From positions 1 through 20,794 of the IMG/VR virus record IMGVR_UViG_3300036846_000735: DNA of 20,794 nt. One strand, written 5' to 3'. This DNA is from a virus. The stretch's first letter is position 1; every line of letters starts with the position of its first letter. Shown here one piece after another: positions 1 through 8,368 of the stretch. The notes under the pieces are model-generated. The model ran no database searches, was not told where the DNA came from, and saw nothing but the letters and a program-made list of their open reading frames with translations. The position numbers and the translations under genes were made by a program.

Positions 1-1566
1 AGCGCCGTTGCCCGAAGGCAGAATAAACACATAGTTATTATTGGTACTTTCGACATAAAGCTGTCCAGTTGAGTTTGGACCAAGAACGACATGGCCGTTG
101 CCGGTGACGAAAATATTTCCGTTAACACTTAGGGCGGAACCCGAACCCATAGCTACATTGCCAGTAACATTTAGGGCGGAACCCATAGTTACATTGCCGG
201 TTGAGTTATCAACCGTCATCGGACGCAAACTATTAAAGGTGCCGAGATAGTCACCACTGGCGGTCAGCAATAAATAAGTATTTGAGCCGTCGTTGTACCA
301 CATCGATCCGTAACCGGACCCGTTGGACATATGGAACTGGCCCGCCACCGGGGTGGTGCCGGTCGATGTCGCGAATATCGTGTTGTTTAGTGTCAGCGCT
401 CCAGCGCCTGTAAGCGACAACAACTGCGTCACGGCTCCCGAGGCATTCGGGAAGTCGTAAATCCTCAGACCGCCCGCCGTACCAGCGCCCCGGTTGATAA
501 AGACATCCGTCTCGCCGCCGCCACCCGTGTAATTCCACCCGATACCTATCGCGCCGCTATTGGCAAGCACATTGAATGTCGTATTAAGCTGCGCCCACGT
601 AAAACTTCCTATGTTGGCAACACCACCGCCGGTTCTAAACCCGCCGTTAGTCTGTGTCAGTCCAGAACTTACGACCCGCAGAGCCTCCGTAAGGGTCGCA
701 TCGGTGGAAACGCGGCGCGTCGAAAAGACAATATCGCCTTGGCTGTTGTTCGATCCGCTGGTGACCCAGCCCTGAATAGTCGCGAACCGCCAAACCTGTT
801 GATTAGCACTAAACAAAATCGTGCCGCCGTTACCCACACCAACGCCAACATCATCCAGCATCAAGACATTTACGAGCGAGCCTGCCGTGTTGAAAGCGGC
901 TGTACCCTGACCAACAACTCCTAATCCTGACACCGTAACTCTAGCAAATACGCCCGTTGCTCCGGTTCCGATGCCGAGATAGCCATCAGCCAACTGCATC
1001 TGAAGGGTCGTGCCGCCGTACCAAGCAAAATTATTGCCTGTCGTCCCCACCGAATGCCACAGCGTGCCGCTGTCGATCCCAATCGCGTAATCAGCAGACG
1101 AAGAACTCAAACTGGGATAGAGAACGAGCTTGGTGCCAGCCGACCGGGTGGTGAATGCTGGCGGCGCAGTACCGTAGGCAAGCCACATCATCCAATTCGA
1201 CGTGGTGTTACTCAGCGTGATCTGCGGCGCTGTGCCGGTAAAGGTCACCGGGCCTGTAAGCGTGCCGCCGGTCAGTGCGAGGTATGGCCCACCGGTCACA
1301 TAGGCCTGCGCCTTAACAAAGGCGGTGGTCGCCACACTGGTCGAATTGTTGGCGGTAGCCGGTGTTGTCGCGGTCGCGGCGGTCAGCGCTGTTGTGCCGT
1401 TGACCGTCAGATTACCGGGATTGCTTAAAGTCCCTCCGGTGAGCAACAGAAACGGGCCGCTCGGTGACGATGTCGTGTCCCAGGTCGAGCCGTTCCACAT
1501 CCACGCGACACCACCAGACGTAAATGTCTGGCCGTTTGTCGGCGTGTCGGGGAAATTCATCGGCAT
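1..1566 (-). CDS. Tail fibre protein, C-terminus cut by the left window edge
   Basis: The frame is open from ATG 1566 to base 1 (522 codons, no stop), so the protein continues outside the window. The start overlaps the upstream stop as TAATG. The N-terminus MPMNFPDTPTNGQTFTSG resembles the start of the next fibre gene upstream ([18 protein letters not shown]), so both may attach by the same type of N-terminal domain. Residues about 40-45 and 98-105 carry LTGGTL-type fibre motifs, and a Thr/Ala-rich stretch with NNSTSVATTAFVKAQ (about residues 75-90) is typical of phage side-tail fibres. The rest is Gly/Asn/Thr/Ser-rich and beta-structured, including a STDATLTEALRVVSSG segment like those in trimeric fibre shafts. 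A C-terminal chaperone domain is expected beyond the edge but not seen. The role is most likely host receptor binding; no enzymatic motif is visible. Confidence 0.85.
   Translation of the reverse strand, partial: MPMNFPDTPTNGQTFTSGGVAWMWNGSTWDTTSSPSGPFLLLTGGTLSNPGNLTVNGTTALTAATATTPATANNSTSVATTAFVKAQAYVTGGPYLALTGGTLTGPVTFTGTAPQITLSNTTSNWMMWLAYGTAPPAFTTRSAGTKLVLYPSLSSSSADYAIGIDSGTLWHSVGTTGNNFAWYGGTTLQMQLADGYLGIGTGATGVFARVTVSGLGVVGQGTAAFNTAGSLVNVLMLDDVGVGVGNGGTILFSANQQVWRFATIQGWVTSGSNNSQGDIVFSTRRVSTDATLTEALRVVSSGLTQTNGGFRTGGGVANIGSFTWAQLNTTFNVLANSGAIGIGWNYTGGGGETDVFINRGAGTAGGLRIYDFPNASGAVTQLLSLTGAGALTLNNTIFATSTGTTPVAGQFHMSNGSGYGSMWYNDGSNTYLLLTASGDYLGTFNSLRPMTVDNSTGNVTMGSALNVTGNVAMGSGSALSVNGNIFVTGNGHVVLGPNSTGQLYVESTNNNYVFILPSGNGA
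129..198 (-). repeat. Short tandem repeat inside the fibre gene
   Basis: Two imperfect copies (129-162 and 171-198) share the run agggcggaac and then cccatag.tacattgcc. The first copy holds six extra bases. On the minus strand they encode successive beta-type units of the form GNVTMGSALNVTGNVAMGSG. This looks like a local duplication of one shaft repeat rather than a mobile element. Confidence 0.6.
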
Positions 1567-2825
1567 TAGTGCATTCCGCTCTTCAAAGCATCGATTTCAG
1601 CCTTGAGTTCCTTAACCGCGTTCACCAAGGCGTAGATCAGTGGACCGGTTTCGAGGGTCAGGATCTCGTCGTAAGGTGTGCCGTCAGGCGCAGTATTGAC
1701 CTTGCGCCCGACCATTTCCGGCATAACCGCTTCGACCGCCGACGCATCGAGGCCAATACGCGTTGTCTCTGGATCGTCCAGGACCGCGCCAAGCTCACCA
1801 TTGTAACGGAAGTTGATTGGGTTGAGTTGAAGGATAGCTGCTAGCCCTCGCTCGTAAGGTGTAATGTCAGTCTTGACACGAGGATCAGACAGCGAGGACC
1901 AAGAACCTGTTTGATTATAAGTAGTGTACGGCGTCGCCGGTGTGAACTCGGCAAGGATCGTCCCTGCATTATTATTGAAAACGAAGTTGTTGTTGGCCCC
2001 ATTACCGACATTAAAGCTGATGCCGCCACCGTTGTTGCCACCATTGCTGGCTATACGGGGAGACGTGGTGGTGGCGTTGGGGTCGAAATAGTGTGCGCCA
2101 TTAGTCGGCTGAACAATGTTGCCGGAAAACGTCGCGTTGTTGCCGTTGAGGGTCAGCGAATTGACCTGAGCCGTGCCACCGGCTGGCGCCGTCGCCAAAA
2201 TCAACCGCGTCCCATTAGCTGTCGATGACCAGTTTTCCGTCGTTGCCCCGTAGATCGCTGCCGCGCCGGTATAGGTAGCTGCGCCGTTGGCGCCCTGAAA
2301 TGTCCAATTGCCGATTAGATCGCCCGACAACAACGCTGTCGGCGCCGCCGCCGTACCACGGGACCGGCGCGTGAGCATATAGGCCGGGTTGGTGCCATAG
2401 CTGTCGATCCCGATAACGGGTGTACCTTCGGACGCGGTGATGAACCGGCCTTGTCCTGTCATTCCCGGCTGCGGTGCCCCCACCGTGTCGTTGATCAGCA
2501 GTGCGTTGGGGCCAGGGCCGGTTGCCGGCTGAACACCAATCGTTCCACCTGTTAGTGGCAGATAAAGACCACCACCCATATTGTTGGCAGTAACCCACTG
2601 AGAACTCGTCCCATCATTGTAATAGACATAAAGCTGCCCAATACCGGGCGAGCTATTCCACCAAAGCAATCCCGGTGTTGGAACTGGTGGCGGCGTATCG
2701 GCGATCGTCGTGAGAAAGCCGACCCCATTACCGGATTTCCACTTAACCGTATCCCACAGCCAGCTACCATCACCCGTGGTGAATATCTGGCCGTTGGTTG
2801 GTGTGTTGGGGAAATCAAGCGCCAT
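1566..2825 (-). CDS. Tail fibre protein with C-terminal S74 intramolecular chaperone
   Basis: The protein has 419 aa. An in-frame GTG-initiated extension to 2885 exists, but ATG 2825 overlaps the upstream stop as TAATG and gives the N-terminus shared with the next fibre, so it is preferred. Residues 1-30 form the FPNTPTNGQ attachment-type segment. Residues 43-82 are a module ending GQLYVYYNDGTSSQWVTAN, also found twice in the upstream gene. Residue 88 on has a YLPLTGGT motif, followed by an Asn/Gly-rich shaft. Residues 312-419 match the Peptidase_S74 chaperone: S313-D314-P-R-V-K318 is the expected self-cleavage site and Ser/Lys pair, and the end is a predicted coiled coil (VNAVKELKAEIDALKSG). 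In this family the domain drives trimerisation and is then released by autoproteolysis; both steps are inferred here. The likely role is receptor binding at the baseplate. Confidence 0.88.
   Translation of the reverse strand: MALDFPNTPTNGQIFTTGDGSWLWDTVKWKSGNGVGFLTTIADTPPPVPTPGLLWWNSSPGIGQLYVYYNDGTSSQWVTANNMGGGLYLPLTGGTIGVQPATGPGPNALLINDTVGAPQPGMTGQGRFITASEGTPVIGIDSYGTNPAYMLTRRSRGTAAAPTALLSGDLIGNWTFQGANGAATYTGAAAIYGATTENWSSTANGTRLILATAPAGGTAQVNSLTLNGNNATFSGNIVQPTNGAHYFDPNATTTSPRIASNGGNNGGGISFNVGNGANNNFVFNNNAGTILAEFTPATPYTTYNQTGSWSSLSDPRVKTDITPYERGLAAILQLNPINFRYNGELGAVLDDPETTRIGLDASAVEAVMPEMVGRKVNTAPDGTPYDEILTLETGPLIYALVNAVKELKAEIDALKSGMH
2580..2699 (-). repeat. LWW/YxDG tail-fibre module, copy 3
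   Basis: This segment encodes residues 43-82 of the 419-aa fibre, with the pattern TPPPVPTPGLLWW, then GQLYVYYNDG, then SQWV. The same module occurs twice in the neighbouring collagen-like gene (4220-4345 and 4895-5032). It is an aromatic-rich beta module common in phage fibres. The function is unknown; fibre assembly or ligand contact is possible. Confidence 0.7.
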
Positions 2826-5800
2826 TACGCTAGCCTTGCTTCTAGCTGATCGATCCGCGCTGCCATCTCCTGCACCGCTTTCCACAGCACAGCGGTCAAC
2901 TGCGCATAATCCAGCGCCTGCTCGCCATTGCTGTGGATATGCCCGCCAAAATCGTCGCCGCCGCCAATCACCGCCTGGACATCCTGCGCGACAAAACCCC
3001 AGCGCCGCACCTTGCGGCCTTCTCGCGGGCCGTTGTTGAGCCGGTAGGTCTGTGGCCTGAGGGTCCGCACAAAATCAAGACAATCGGGCAGGTCGGCAAG
3101 GTCGGTCTTATGCTTTGCGTCCGAAGACGTCACATGATTATAGGCAACACAGTAGCTCCACGCGTTGCCGGTGTTGCCACAGACAAATCCGTTATCAGTT
3201 ACACTCCAATGGTGCGTATAAAAATTTATAGCAGCAGAAGTCATCGTCAGCATAGCCGCCGCACCGTTAATCGTCTCAAAATGAAGGTTGGTGTTGCGGA
3301 AGTAGCTGTGTGCATTGCCGAGAAGAACGGCCCCGCTGTTCCCGGCACCATCGTAATGGTAAACGTAGTTAGCATCGGCTGATAGAGAAGCCTTACCGTT
3401 GGAATAATAGACACCAGCGCTGCTGATCTGCGCGGTATTGGTACCCGACGAGTTCTGAAACAGAACACCACCGTTGCTTGGGCCGCAGTGAAACGCTATC
3501 TGGCCCGCATCGGCATAGATAAACGGGCCACCCGTGCTGTTGACCGCCCCGGTGCCGCCCGCGAGATAGAGGTAGGGTCCCGCAACCGTTAAGCTGCCGC
3601 CACTGCTGACCGTGATCTGGTTGCCTCCAATATAGAGGGACGCGCTGCCGCCATTGGCGTACCAAATCCATGAAGCGGCTGAATTACTGCGATCTTGGAA
3701 GGAGAAACCAGCGTTTGTACCATTGCTGGTTAAAAGCCCGCCAAACGACGCCGCGCTGTTGCTCGACAGCGGTACATTGAGCGTGAACAGCGTTATGGTG
3801 AGCGTCGCCAGCGTCGTCAGTGTGGCAGCGGTTCCGGCTGTCCCTGATGGCGCACTAAAAAAGGTGAAAGCAGTGGTTCCGCCAATTCCAAGAAGTGCGC
3901 CGGGGTTGGTCGTCAAATACTTCCACGTTGGCCCTGTCGCGAGATACAGATTGCCGCTTAGCCCAGACTGCACCGCATTAAACGATGTCGCGATAGCGCT
4001 TCCCGCCAGCATGTCCGCAGGCGTCGTGATCGCTGACCCGCTTCCCGGTGCCGTCGCGACATTGAGGCGACCGGCCATATTGAGATCGCCCGGCCCACTG
4101 AGTGATCCGCCAATTAGCGGCAAATATGGTGTTACGACATCAATGGTCGAAGGTGATGTGCCAGTATTTAGATACAAGCCTGGACCGACTTGCCAGTTTG
4201 GTCCCTGCGGCCCCGGCGGCGAACTATTGGCAATTACCCATTGTTGCGAATTACCGTCGTCATACCAAAGATAGAGTTCACCACCGACATCATCCCACCA
4301 CATATTGCCGACAGCGGGTGAAGCAGGTGGTGTCGGCCCTACTGTAACAGTACTACCTCCGCCACCCGTACCTGTCGGACCTGTTGCCCCTGTCGCCCCT
4401 GTAGGCCCGGTCGGGCCTGGAACGACTGATGCTGCTCCCGTGGGACCTGTAGGTCCTGTAGGGCCTGGAACTGTGGAATTTGCACCTGTAGGACCTGTTG
4501 CTCCGGTAGGTCCAGCTATACCAGTATTACCAGTGGGTCCCGTTGGTCCTGCTACGCCTGTATTACCGGTTGGACCGATAGCACCTGTTGCACCCGTGGG
4601 GCCGGTCGGACCGGGAACTGTTGATGCAGCACCAGTTGGCCCGGTCGGGCCAGTTGCCCCCTGCGGGCCAGGGACTTGGCTGATCGCCCCGGTCGCCCCC
4701 TGCGCCCCGGTCGCCCCGGTCGCCCCATTAGCCCCCTGCGGCCCGGTATCCCCGGTCGGGCCAGGAATGGTCGAGGCCGCTCCTGTTGCCCCGGTTGCCC
4801 CGGTTGCGCCCGTGGCTCCAGGCGTCCCAGGCGTGCCGGTCGCGCCTGTGGGACCGGTCGGCCCTCCCGCTGGCCCTGTAGGCCCCACAACGCCGCTATT
4901 GGCAATCACCCATTGTTGGGAATTGCCGTCATCATACCAGACGTAAAGCTGCCCGTTGGAAACCGCGCTATCCCACCAGAGATTGCCCTGTGTCGGGCCA
5001 ACCGGTGGTGTGTCGGAGACGGTGATCGAACCACCGCCCCCGGTTCCCCCGCCCGCTGGTCCGGTCGCGCCGGTCGGTCCGGTTGGCCCCGCAGGCCCGG
5101 CTGGGCCGGTCGCGCCGGTCGGGCCAGCGCCGCCACCGGTTCCACCGCCGATCGGCACACCGTTTTTGAAAAACCCGCCCTTCGCATCGACCTTGCCGTC
5201 CGCATTCACATCCCCGGTGTGGTGCGTCGTCGGCGTATCAAGCGTGATCGAACTGACGGCTTTTTGCGTCGAGCTTTCAACATTGGTATTAAATGCCTTG
5301 CCTTGCACGCTCAGCGGATTGGTCGGGGTGGTAAATTGAAATGTCCCGCCGCCTGACGGGTTAAAATCCATATTGGTCGCGCCATTCTGCGTCCGCACCT
5401 GAAAGCTGTTGGTGCTGACATTGGGGAGCGCGTTGGGCTGCGAGCGAAAACCGGGGATAAAAAAGCCGTCCGAGAGATCGTGCATCCGGCTGGCAAACTG
5501 GTCCTGCTGATCCCCCTTGTTCCACCAGTTGTCGATCGACCGGCTGGCAAAGACCGTCAGACCCTCATCGCCCTTTTGCACCGGGATGGTGATCGCCATC
5601 CCACCGCCGCCAAGATTGAGGGTCGGCATCGTCAGCTTGGGGATGGCATTCCACTGGATCGCGCCACCCGGTTGCAGTGTCGCCAGCTTTATCGAGCTAT
5701 TGCCATCGACCGTGTTCTGCTGCGGATTATGGCTCTCGGCGATAATCGGCATCGCCGTCCACATCCCCGATTGATGGGCCTGATGGGTCTGACGATTGAG

Positions 5801-5866
5801 TTCATCGAGATCGTAGAACCGCTCGGTCAGATCAAAGACGCCGCTGCTGCTGTTGTCGTCAGCCAT
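2825..5866 (-). CDS. Gp138-type baseplate spike fused to collagen-like fibre with S74 chaperone
   Basis: The protein has 1013 aa, starting at ATG 5866 seven bases after the upstream TGA (GAGGGG-type Shine-Dalgarno). Residues about 30-235 match the Gp138 N-terminal central-spike domain: [18 protein letters not shown], then [24 protein letters not shown], then [16 protein letters not shown], ending in [17 protein letters not shown]. Residues 248-272 and 328-500 are Gly-Pro-Thr/Gly-Ala-Thr collagen-like triplets. They are interrupted at 279-324 and followed at 508-549 by two aromatic modules ([21 protein letters not shown]). [12 protein letters not shown] fibre motif lies near 581, then a Gly/Ser/Ala-rich shaft. 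Residues 913-1013 are Peptidase_S74, with cleavage expected before S915 and K920 as the paired Lys, ending in a coiled coil. The domain order implies one trimer acting as both puncturing spike and fibre. This is an unusual fusion; the family assignments are from memory. Confidence 0.85.
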   Translation of the reverse strand: MADDNSSSGVFDLTERFYDLDELNRQTHQAHQSGMWTAMPIIAESHNPQQNTVDGNSSIKLATLQPGGAIQWNAIPKLTMPTLNLGGGGMAITIPVQKGDEGLTVFASRSIDNWWNKGDQQDQFASRMHDLSDGFFIPGFRSQPNALPNVSTNSFQVRTQNGATNMDFNPSGGGTFQFTTPTNPLSVQGKAFNTNVESSTQKAVSSITLDTPTTHHTGDVNADGKVDAKGGFFKNGVPIGGGTGGGAGPTGATGPAGPAGPTGPTGATGPAGGGTGGGGSITVSDTPPVGPTQGNLWWDSAVSNGQLYVWYDDGNSQQWVIANSGVVGPTGPAGGPTGPTGATGTPGTPGATGATGATGATGAASTIPGPTGDTGPQGANGATGATGAQGATGAISQVPGPQGATGPTGPTGAASTVPGPTGPTGATGAIGPTGNTGVAGPTGPTGNTGIAGPTGATGPTGANSTVPGPTGPTGPTGAASVVPGPTGPTGATGATGPTGTGGGGSTVTVGPTPPASPAVGNMWWDDVGGELYLWYDDGNSQQWVIANSSPPGPQGPNWQVGPGLYLNTGTSPSTIDVVTPYLPLIGGSLSGPGDLNMAGRLNVATAPGSGSAITTPADMLAGSAIATSFNAVQSGLSGNLYLATGPTWKYLTTNPGALLGIGGTTAFTFFSAPSGTAGTAATLTTLATLTITLFTLNVPLSSNSAASFGGLLTSNGTNAGFSFQDRSNSAASWIWYANGGSASLYIGGNQITVSSGGSLTVAGPYLYLAGGTGAVNSTGGPFIYADAGQIAFHCGPSNGGVLFQNSSGTNTAQISSAGVYYSNGKASLSADANYVYHYDGAGNSGAVLLGNAHSYFRNTNLHFETINGAAAMLTMTSAAINFYTHHWSVTDNGFVCGNTGNAWSYCVAYNHVTSSDAKHKTDLADLPDCLDFVRTLRPQTYRLNNGPREGRKVRRWGFVAQDVQAVIGGGDDFGGHIHSNGEQALDYAQLTAVLWKAVQEMAARIDQLEARLA
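4220..4345 (-). repeat. LWW/YxDG tail-fibre module, copy 2
   Basis: The segment encodes residues 508-549 (GNMWWDD, then [18 protein letters not shown]). It is highly similar to copy 1 at 4895-5032 at DNA as well as protein level: both contain ctattggcaat.acccattg on the plus strand. This suggests duplication of the module around the collagen tract. Confidence 0.75.
4367..5125 (-). repeat. Collagen-like Gly-X-Thr repeat tract, interrupted once
   Basis: The tract encodes residues 248-500 of the spike-fibre protein. It is mostly GPT, GAT and GPA triplets with spaced ST(I/V)PGPTG segments, and one aromatic module at 4895-5032 splits it. In bacteria and phages such Gly-X-Y tracts fold as trimeric collagen-like rods and often vary in length by recombination. 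Codon choice varies between triplets, so the DNA is less repetitive than the protein. Confidence 0.9.
4895..5032 (-). repeat. LWW/YxDG tail-fibre module, copy 1
   Basis: The segment encodes residues 279-324 (GNLWWDS, then [21 protein letters not shown]). It interrupts the collagen-like tract near its start. Compare copies 2 (4220-4345) and 3 (2580-2699). Confidence 0.75.
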
Positions 5867-5873
5867 CAGCCCC

Positions 5874-6206
5874 TCACGGCATCACAAGATAGACGTGACC
5901 GTCCGTGCCAAGATTGTCAAAAGTCGGCACACTGTCGGGCGAATTAAACGGTCCGGTGGTCATCACCGTGATCACCGTGGTGGTCGCCAGCGGGATATAG
6001 CCAAACTGGCCGAGAAGATCGGTGCCGGTGACGATCGGCAGACCGATAAGGATCGGTGTTATGCCATCGACATCATAGATATCGAGTTGCCAGCACTGGG
6101 TCACGGTGTTCCATTTGAAAAACAGCGTGTAGGCGACACCGCCCCAGGTGACGGTCTCGTTAAAGGGATGCCCGCTCTCGGTCGGGATTTCGGCGATGCT
6201 GGCCAT
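5874..6206 (-). CDS. Baseplate plug protein, Pam3 gp18-like (DUF6983 type)
   Basis: The protein has 110 aa, and its ATG directly abuts the upstream stop (TAAATG). The pattern [19 protein letters not shown], then WQLDIYD, then a Gly-rich turn, IVTGTDLL and a C-terminal [12 protein letters not shown] matches the small cyanophage Pam3-type baseplate plug family. That family typically reads as LdGxxYxLxxxWN...WxLDIYDxxG...LGxxxxLVYV. In Pam3 this protein sits at the tail tip near the hub and spike. Its position between a Dit-like protein and a Gp138-type spike fits that role. No enzymatic residues are seen. The length is normal for the family as I recall it. Confidence 0.78.
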   Translation of the reverse strand: MASIAEIPTESGHPFNETVTWGGVAYTLFFKWNTVTQCWQLDIYDVDGITPILIGLPIVTGTDLLGQFGYIPLATTTVITVMTTGPFNSPDSVPTFDNLGTDGHVYLVMP

Positions 6207-7082
6207 TTACGGTGAGATAATCTGAGGGGGCGCGGGCGGAATGGGGATGACCTGCCCTGCTTGGTTGCCGGTCGAAACCGGCGGCGGTGGCTCGACAAAG
6301 TCTTTACCGGTAACAGCGGGCGCGATCGGAATTTCCTGCCCCTGCTGATTTTGGCTGACCATGCCGACTTTACCGCCGCCGCCGATGCCACTGTCGCTGC
6401 TGCTCGTGCTGTACTTAGTGCTGTCGCCAATACCTTTTTCATTTAACTGAGCATCGGAGCTATTCGCGTGCGTGGTCTGATTGGCGGTTGAGCTTGCGGT
6501 CTCGGCTGGCTTTGTCGTCGGCTTGTCGCCATTCCCCGTTGCGGGCGCGGTCTTGTCCGGTTCTTGGTGTTCGTTGGCCGAGGACGACATCCCCTGCACT
6601 TGAGCGGTCTGGGTCGCGACGATGATCACCTCGCGGCACATGATCTGCGCCATCAGCGTATATTCGTTGTGGTTGTCGGTGCTGACCACCAGCCGCTCGA
6701 TCAGCATATTCTGATACGAGCGCTTGCCGGTAATCACGTCAAACGGCATCAAGGACGCTTGCCAGCTTAACAGCAGGCCGTAGACGCCACTCTCCGCCGA
6801 CAGATCAAAGGCCAGCGCGGTTGACCAGCCAGCGGTGATATTGACCTGTACCGGGCGCTTAAACGCGTGATCGCTGACGGGTGCCCCGCCCTCGACGGGA
6901 TGGTCGGTTATCTGTAGCTCATCGGTGTGCTGTTCCTCGATCGTCACATTAGCGACGATCCCGCCGATCGACCGGCGGTGCGGCTGAAAGAGCGCGGGCG
7001 TCCAGTTGCCATAGGGCAGGACCGGACTGGCCGCAGGCGCGGCGGGCGTCTCCCTGACCATTGATGGCGGCGGCGAGGCCAT
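6207..7082 (-). CDS. Dit-like baseplate/tail-tip protein with disordered C-terminal tail
   Basis: The protein has 291 aa, with ATG overlapping the upstream stop as TGATG. After a Pro/Ala-rich start, residues about 43-160 match the Dit-like N-terminal domain: ANVTIEEQHTDELQITDHPV, then GGAPVSDHAFKRP, and later SYQNMLIERLVVSTDNHNEY with EVIIVATQTAQV. This domain normally forms the ring joining the tail tube to the hub. Residues about 162-291 are a low-complexity Ser/Asn/Gln/Thr/Pro tail with two related segments, GQEIPIAPAVTG and AGQVIPIPPAPP. That tail is much longer than the core needs and may bind hub or fibre partners; this is inference. Neighbours are the hub upstream and the plug downstream. 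Confidence 0.82.
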   Translation of the reverse strand: MASPPPSMVRETPAAPAASPVLPYGNWTPALFQPHRRSIGGIVANVTIEEQHTDELQITDHPVEGGAPVSDHAFKRPVQVNITAGWSTALAFDLSAESGVYGLLLSWQASLMPFDVITGKRSYQNMLIERLVVSTDNHNEYTLMAQIMCREVIIVATQTAQVQGMSSSANEHQEPDKTAPATGNGDKPTTKPAETASSTANQTTHANSSDAQLNEKGIGDSTKYSTSSSDSGIGGGGKVGMVSQNQQGQEIPIAPAVTGKDFVEPPPPVSTGNQAGQVIPIPPAPPQIISP

Positions 7083-8368
7083 CAGGTTTCCACCTGTCGC
7101 TTATAGGTCGTGTTACCGACCTTGGCGCTCTCGATCACCATATTGTCCTCTCCCACCGCGAGACAGACGAGATCGTCGTACCAGGGCTGACCACGCGTAT
7201 CGCCGCTGATCTCGATGGTAAAAATCTTGTAGCGTCCGACCGGCGATGTCGGCGTTGGGACTTCGATCTGCGGTGTCCCCTTGCCTGCCAGCGCCTCCTG
7301 CTTCTTCTGGGTCTCGTAGGTGCCTTCGACACCGGCCCCCGGTATGTAGGAGATGCCCGAGATAAATTTCTTGTCGAGTTGCACCAGCCCGCACACCTTA
7401 AAGCGCGGATTGAGCAGACAGCGGATTTGCATCCCTTCCGGTGTCGCTTCTGGTATCCCGATAAGGCCGGTCTGCGGGCTGAGGATCACCGCCTCGCCGG
7501 GTAATATCTCCTTCTGTTCGACCACGTGCAGCTTGTTGTTGTCGGGAAAGCAGTTCGCGCCGTATTTGTTCATCATGTCGCGCAGATATTTATGGGTCGG
7601 TCCAGCGACGATCAGTGGCCACTTTAATACCTGGGTGCCGACAGTGGGGCTGAGATAGCCCGCCGGTATTCCGGTATCCTTGACATATTGCTGGATAATA
7701 TCGCTCTCTTTGGTGCCCACCTCAAACCGGTGAAATGATGTGGCCCCCGCGAGGCTGTCGGTATCGACCGCTCTGATCTCCATATAGGTGTCGGTGATAT
7801 TCTCGCGCCCGATACGATACTGCACCACGGTCCCGTCAAAGATCATACCGTATTGCGCGAATTTGTAGCCCGCGCTCAGTTGCACGCGGGTAAACTGGAT
7901 GATCTTTTTCATCGTCTGCGGCGACAGATTATAGACCTTCGCCTCCAGCACATTGGGTGTACCGACCACATTTTTGTGGACGTTAAAGGTCACCCGCAAA
8001 CCGCCAAGCTCAAGCCCCGCCGCCTGCTTGGCATCGCTCGCTGGCGTCGAAGCTGGAGGATCGGCCTTGGCGGTGACCTGCACATCGGGAAGCTCGATCG
8101 TGTCTGCACGTGATCCAGGCGCGCGCTGGACGCGCGCCAGGGCGGGGCCTGATTGGACGGGGGAGGCAGATGCGGGTGGCCCGAATTGCTCGCTCTGTTT
8201 GTAGACGATCAGACTGATCTGCCTGATCCACTGCGCGTTGTCGGGGGCCTTGCCGCCTTGCTTAAAGCCACCCGAATACGGCCCCTGGCTGGGCTGCATC
8301 TTCCCCGCCAGGGATTGCCACACCTCCTGCGTCGCAGGATTGTTCCAGGCGGGATTGCCATCCGGCAT
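7082..8368 (-). CDS. Baseplate hub protein with Pro/Ala-rich insertion
   Basis: The protein has 428 aa. ATG 8368 overlaps the tape-measure stop as TGATG; a GTG one codon upstream (8371) is possible but less typical here. The core resembles the phage baseplate hub family: GLRVTFNVHKN, then TPNVLEAKVYNLSPQT (about residues 123-152), repeated beta segments, EGMQIRCLLNPRFKVCGLVQL, and a C-terminal YKIFTIEISGDTRGQPWYDDL. The first beta strand WIRQISLIVYK (about 47-57) is separated from the rest by about 60 residues of low-complexity sequence (58-117) that contain IELPDVQVTAK. The protein probably links the tube end and spike. No hydrolase motif is seen here; those sit in the tape measure protein. 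Confidence 0.78.
   Translation of the reverse strand: MPDGNPAWNNPATQEVWQSLAGKMQPSQGPYSGGFKQGGKAPDNAQWIRQISLIVYKQSEQFGPPASASPVQSGPALARVQRAPGSRADTIELPDVQVTAKADPPASTPASDAKQAAGLELGGLRVTFNVHKNVVGTPNVLEAKVYNLSPQTMKKIIQFTRVQLSAGYKFAQYGMIFDGTVVQYRIGRENITDTYMEIRAVDTDSLAGATSFHRFEVGTKESDIIQQYVKDTGIPAGYLSPTVGTQVLKWPLIVAGPTHKYLRDMMNKYGANCFPDNNKLHVVEQKEILPGEAVILSPQTGLIGIPEATPEGMQIRCLLNPRFKVCGLVQLDKKFISGISYIPGAGVEGTYETQKKQEALAGKGTPQIEVPTPTSPVGRYKIFTIEISGDTRGQPWYDDLVCLAVGEDNMVIESAKVGNTTYKRQVET

Noticed and set aside
4305-4946. Long plus-strand Pro/Val/Gly-rich frame opposite the collagen tract
   Set aside because: It is the antisense reading of the GPT/GAT repeats; no Shine-Dalgarno and no family resemblance.
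4367-5125. Periodic DNA that could be taken for a CRISPR array or satellite
   Set aside because: The period is nine bases or less, in frame, and codes Gly-X-Thr triplets; there are no conserved repeat/spacer units.
1-5866. Diversity-generating retroelement target in the fibre genes
   Set aside because: No reverse transcriptase, template repeat or adenine-biased variable repeat was seen; the C-termini are S74 chaperones, not C-type lectin folds.
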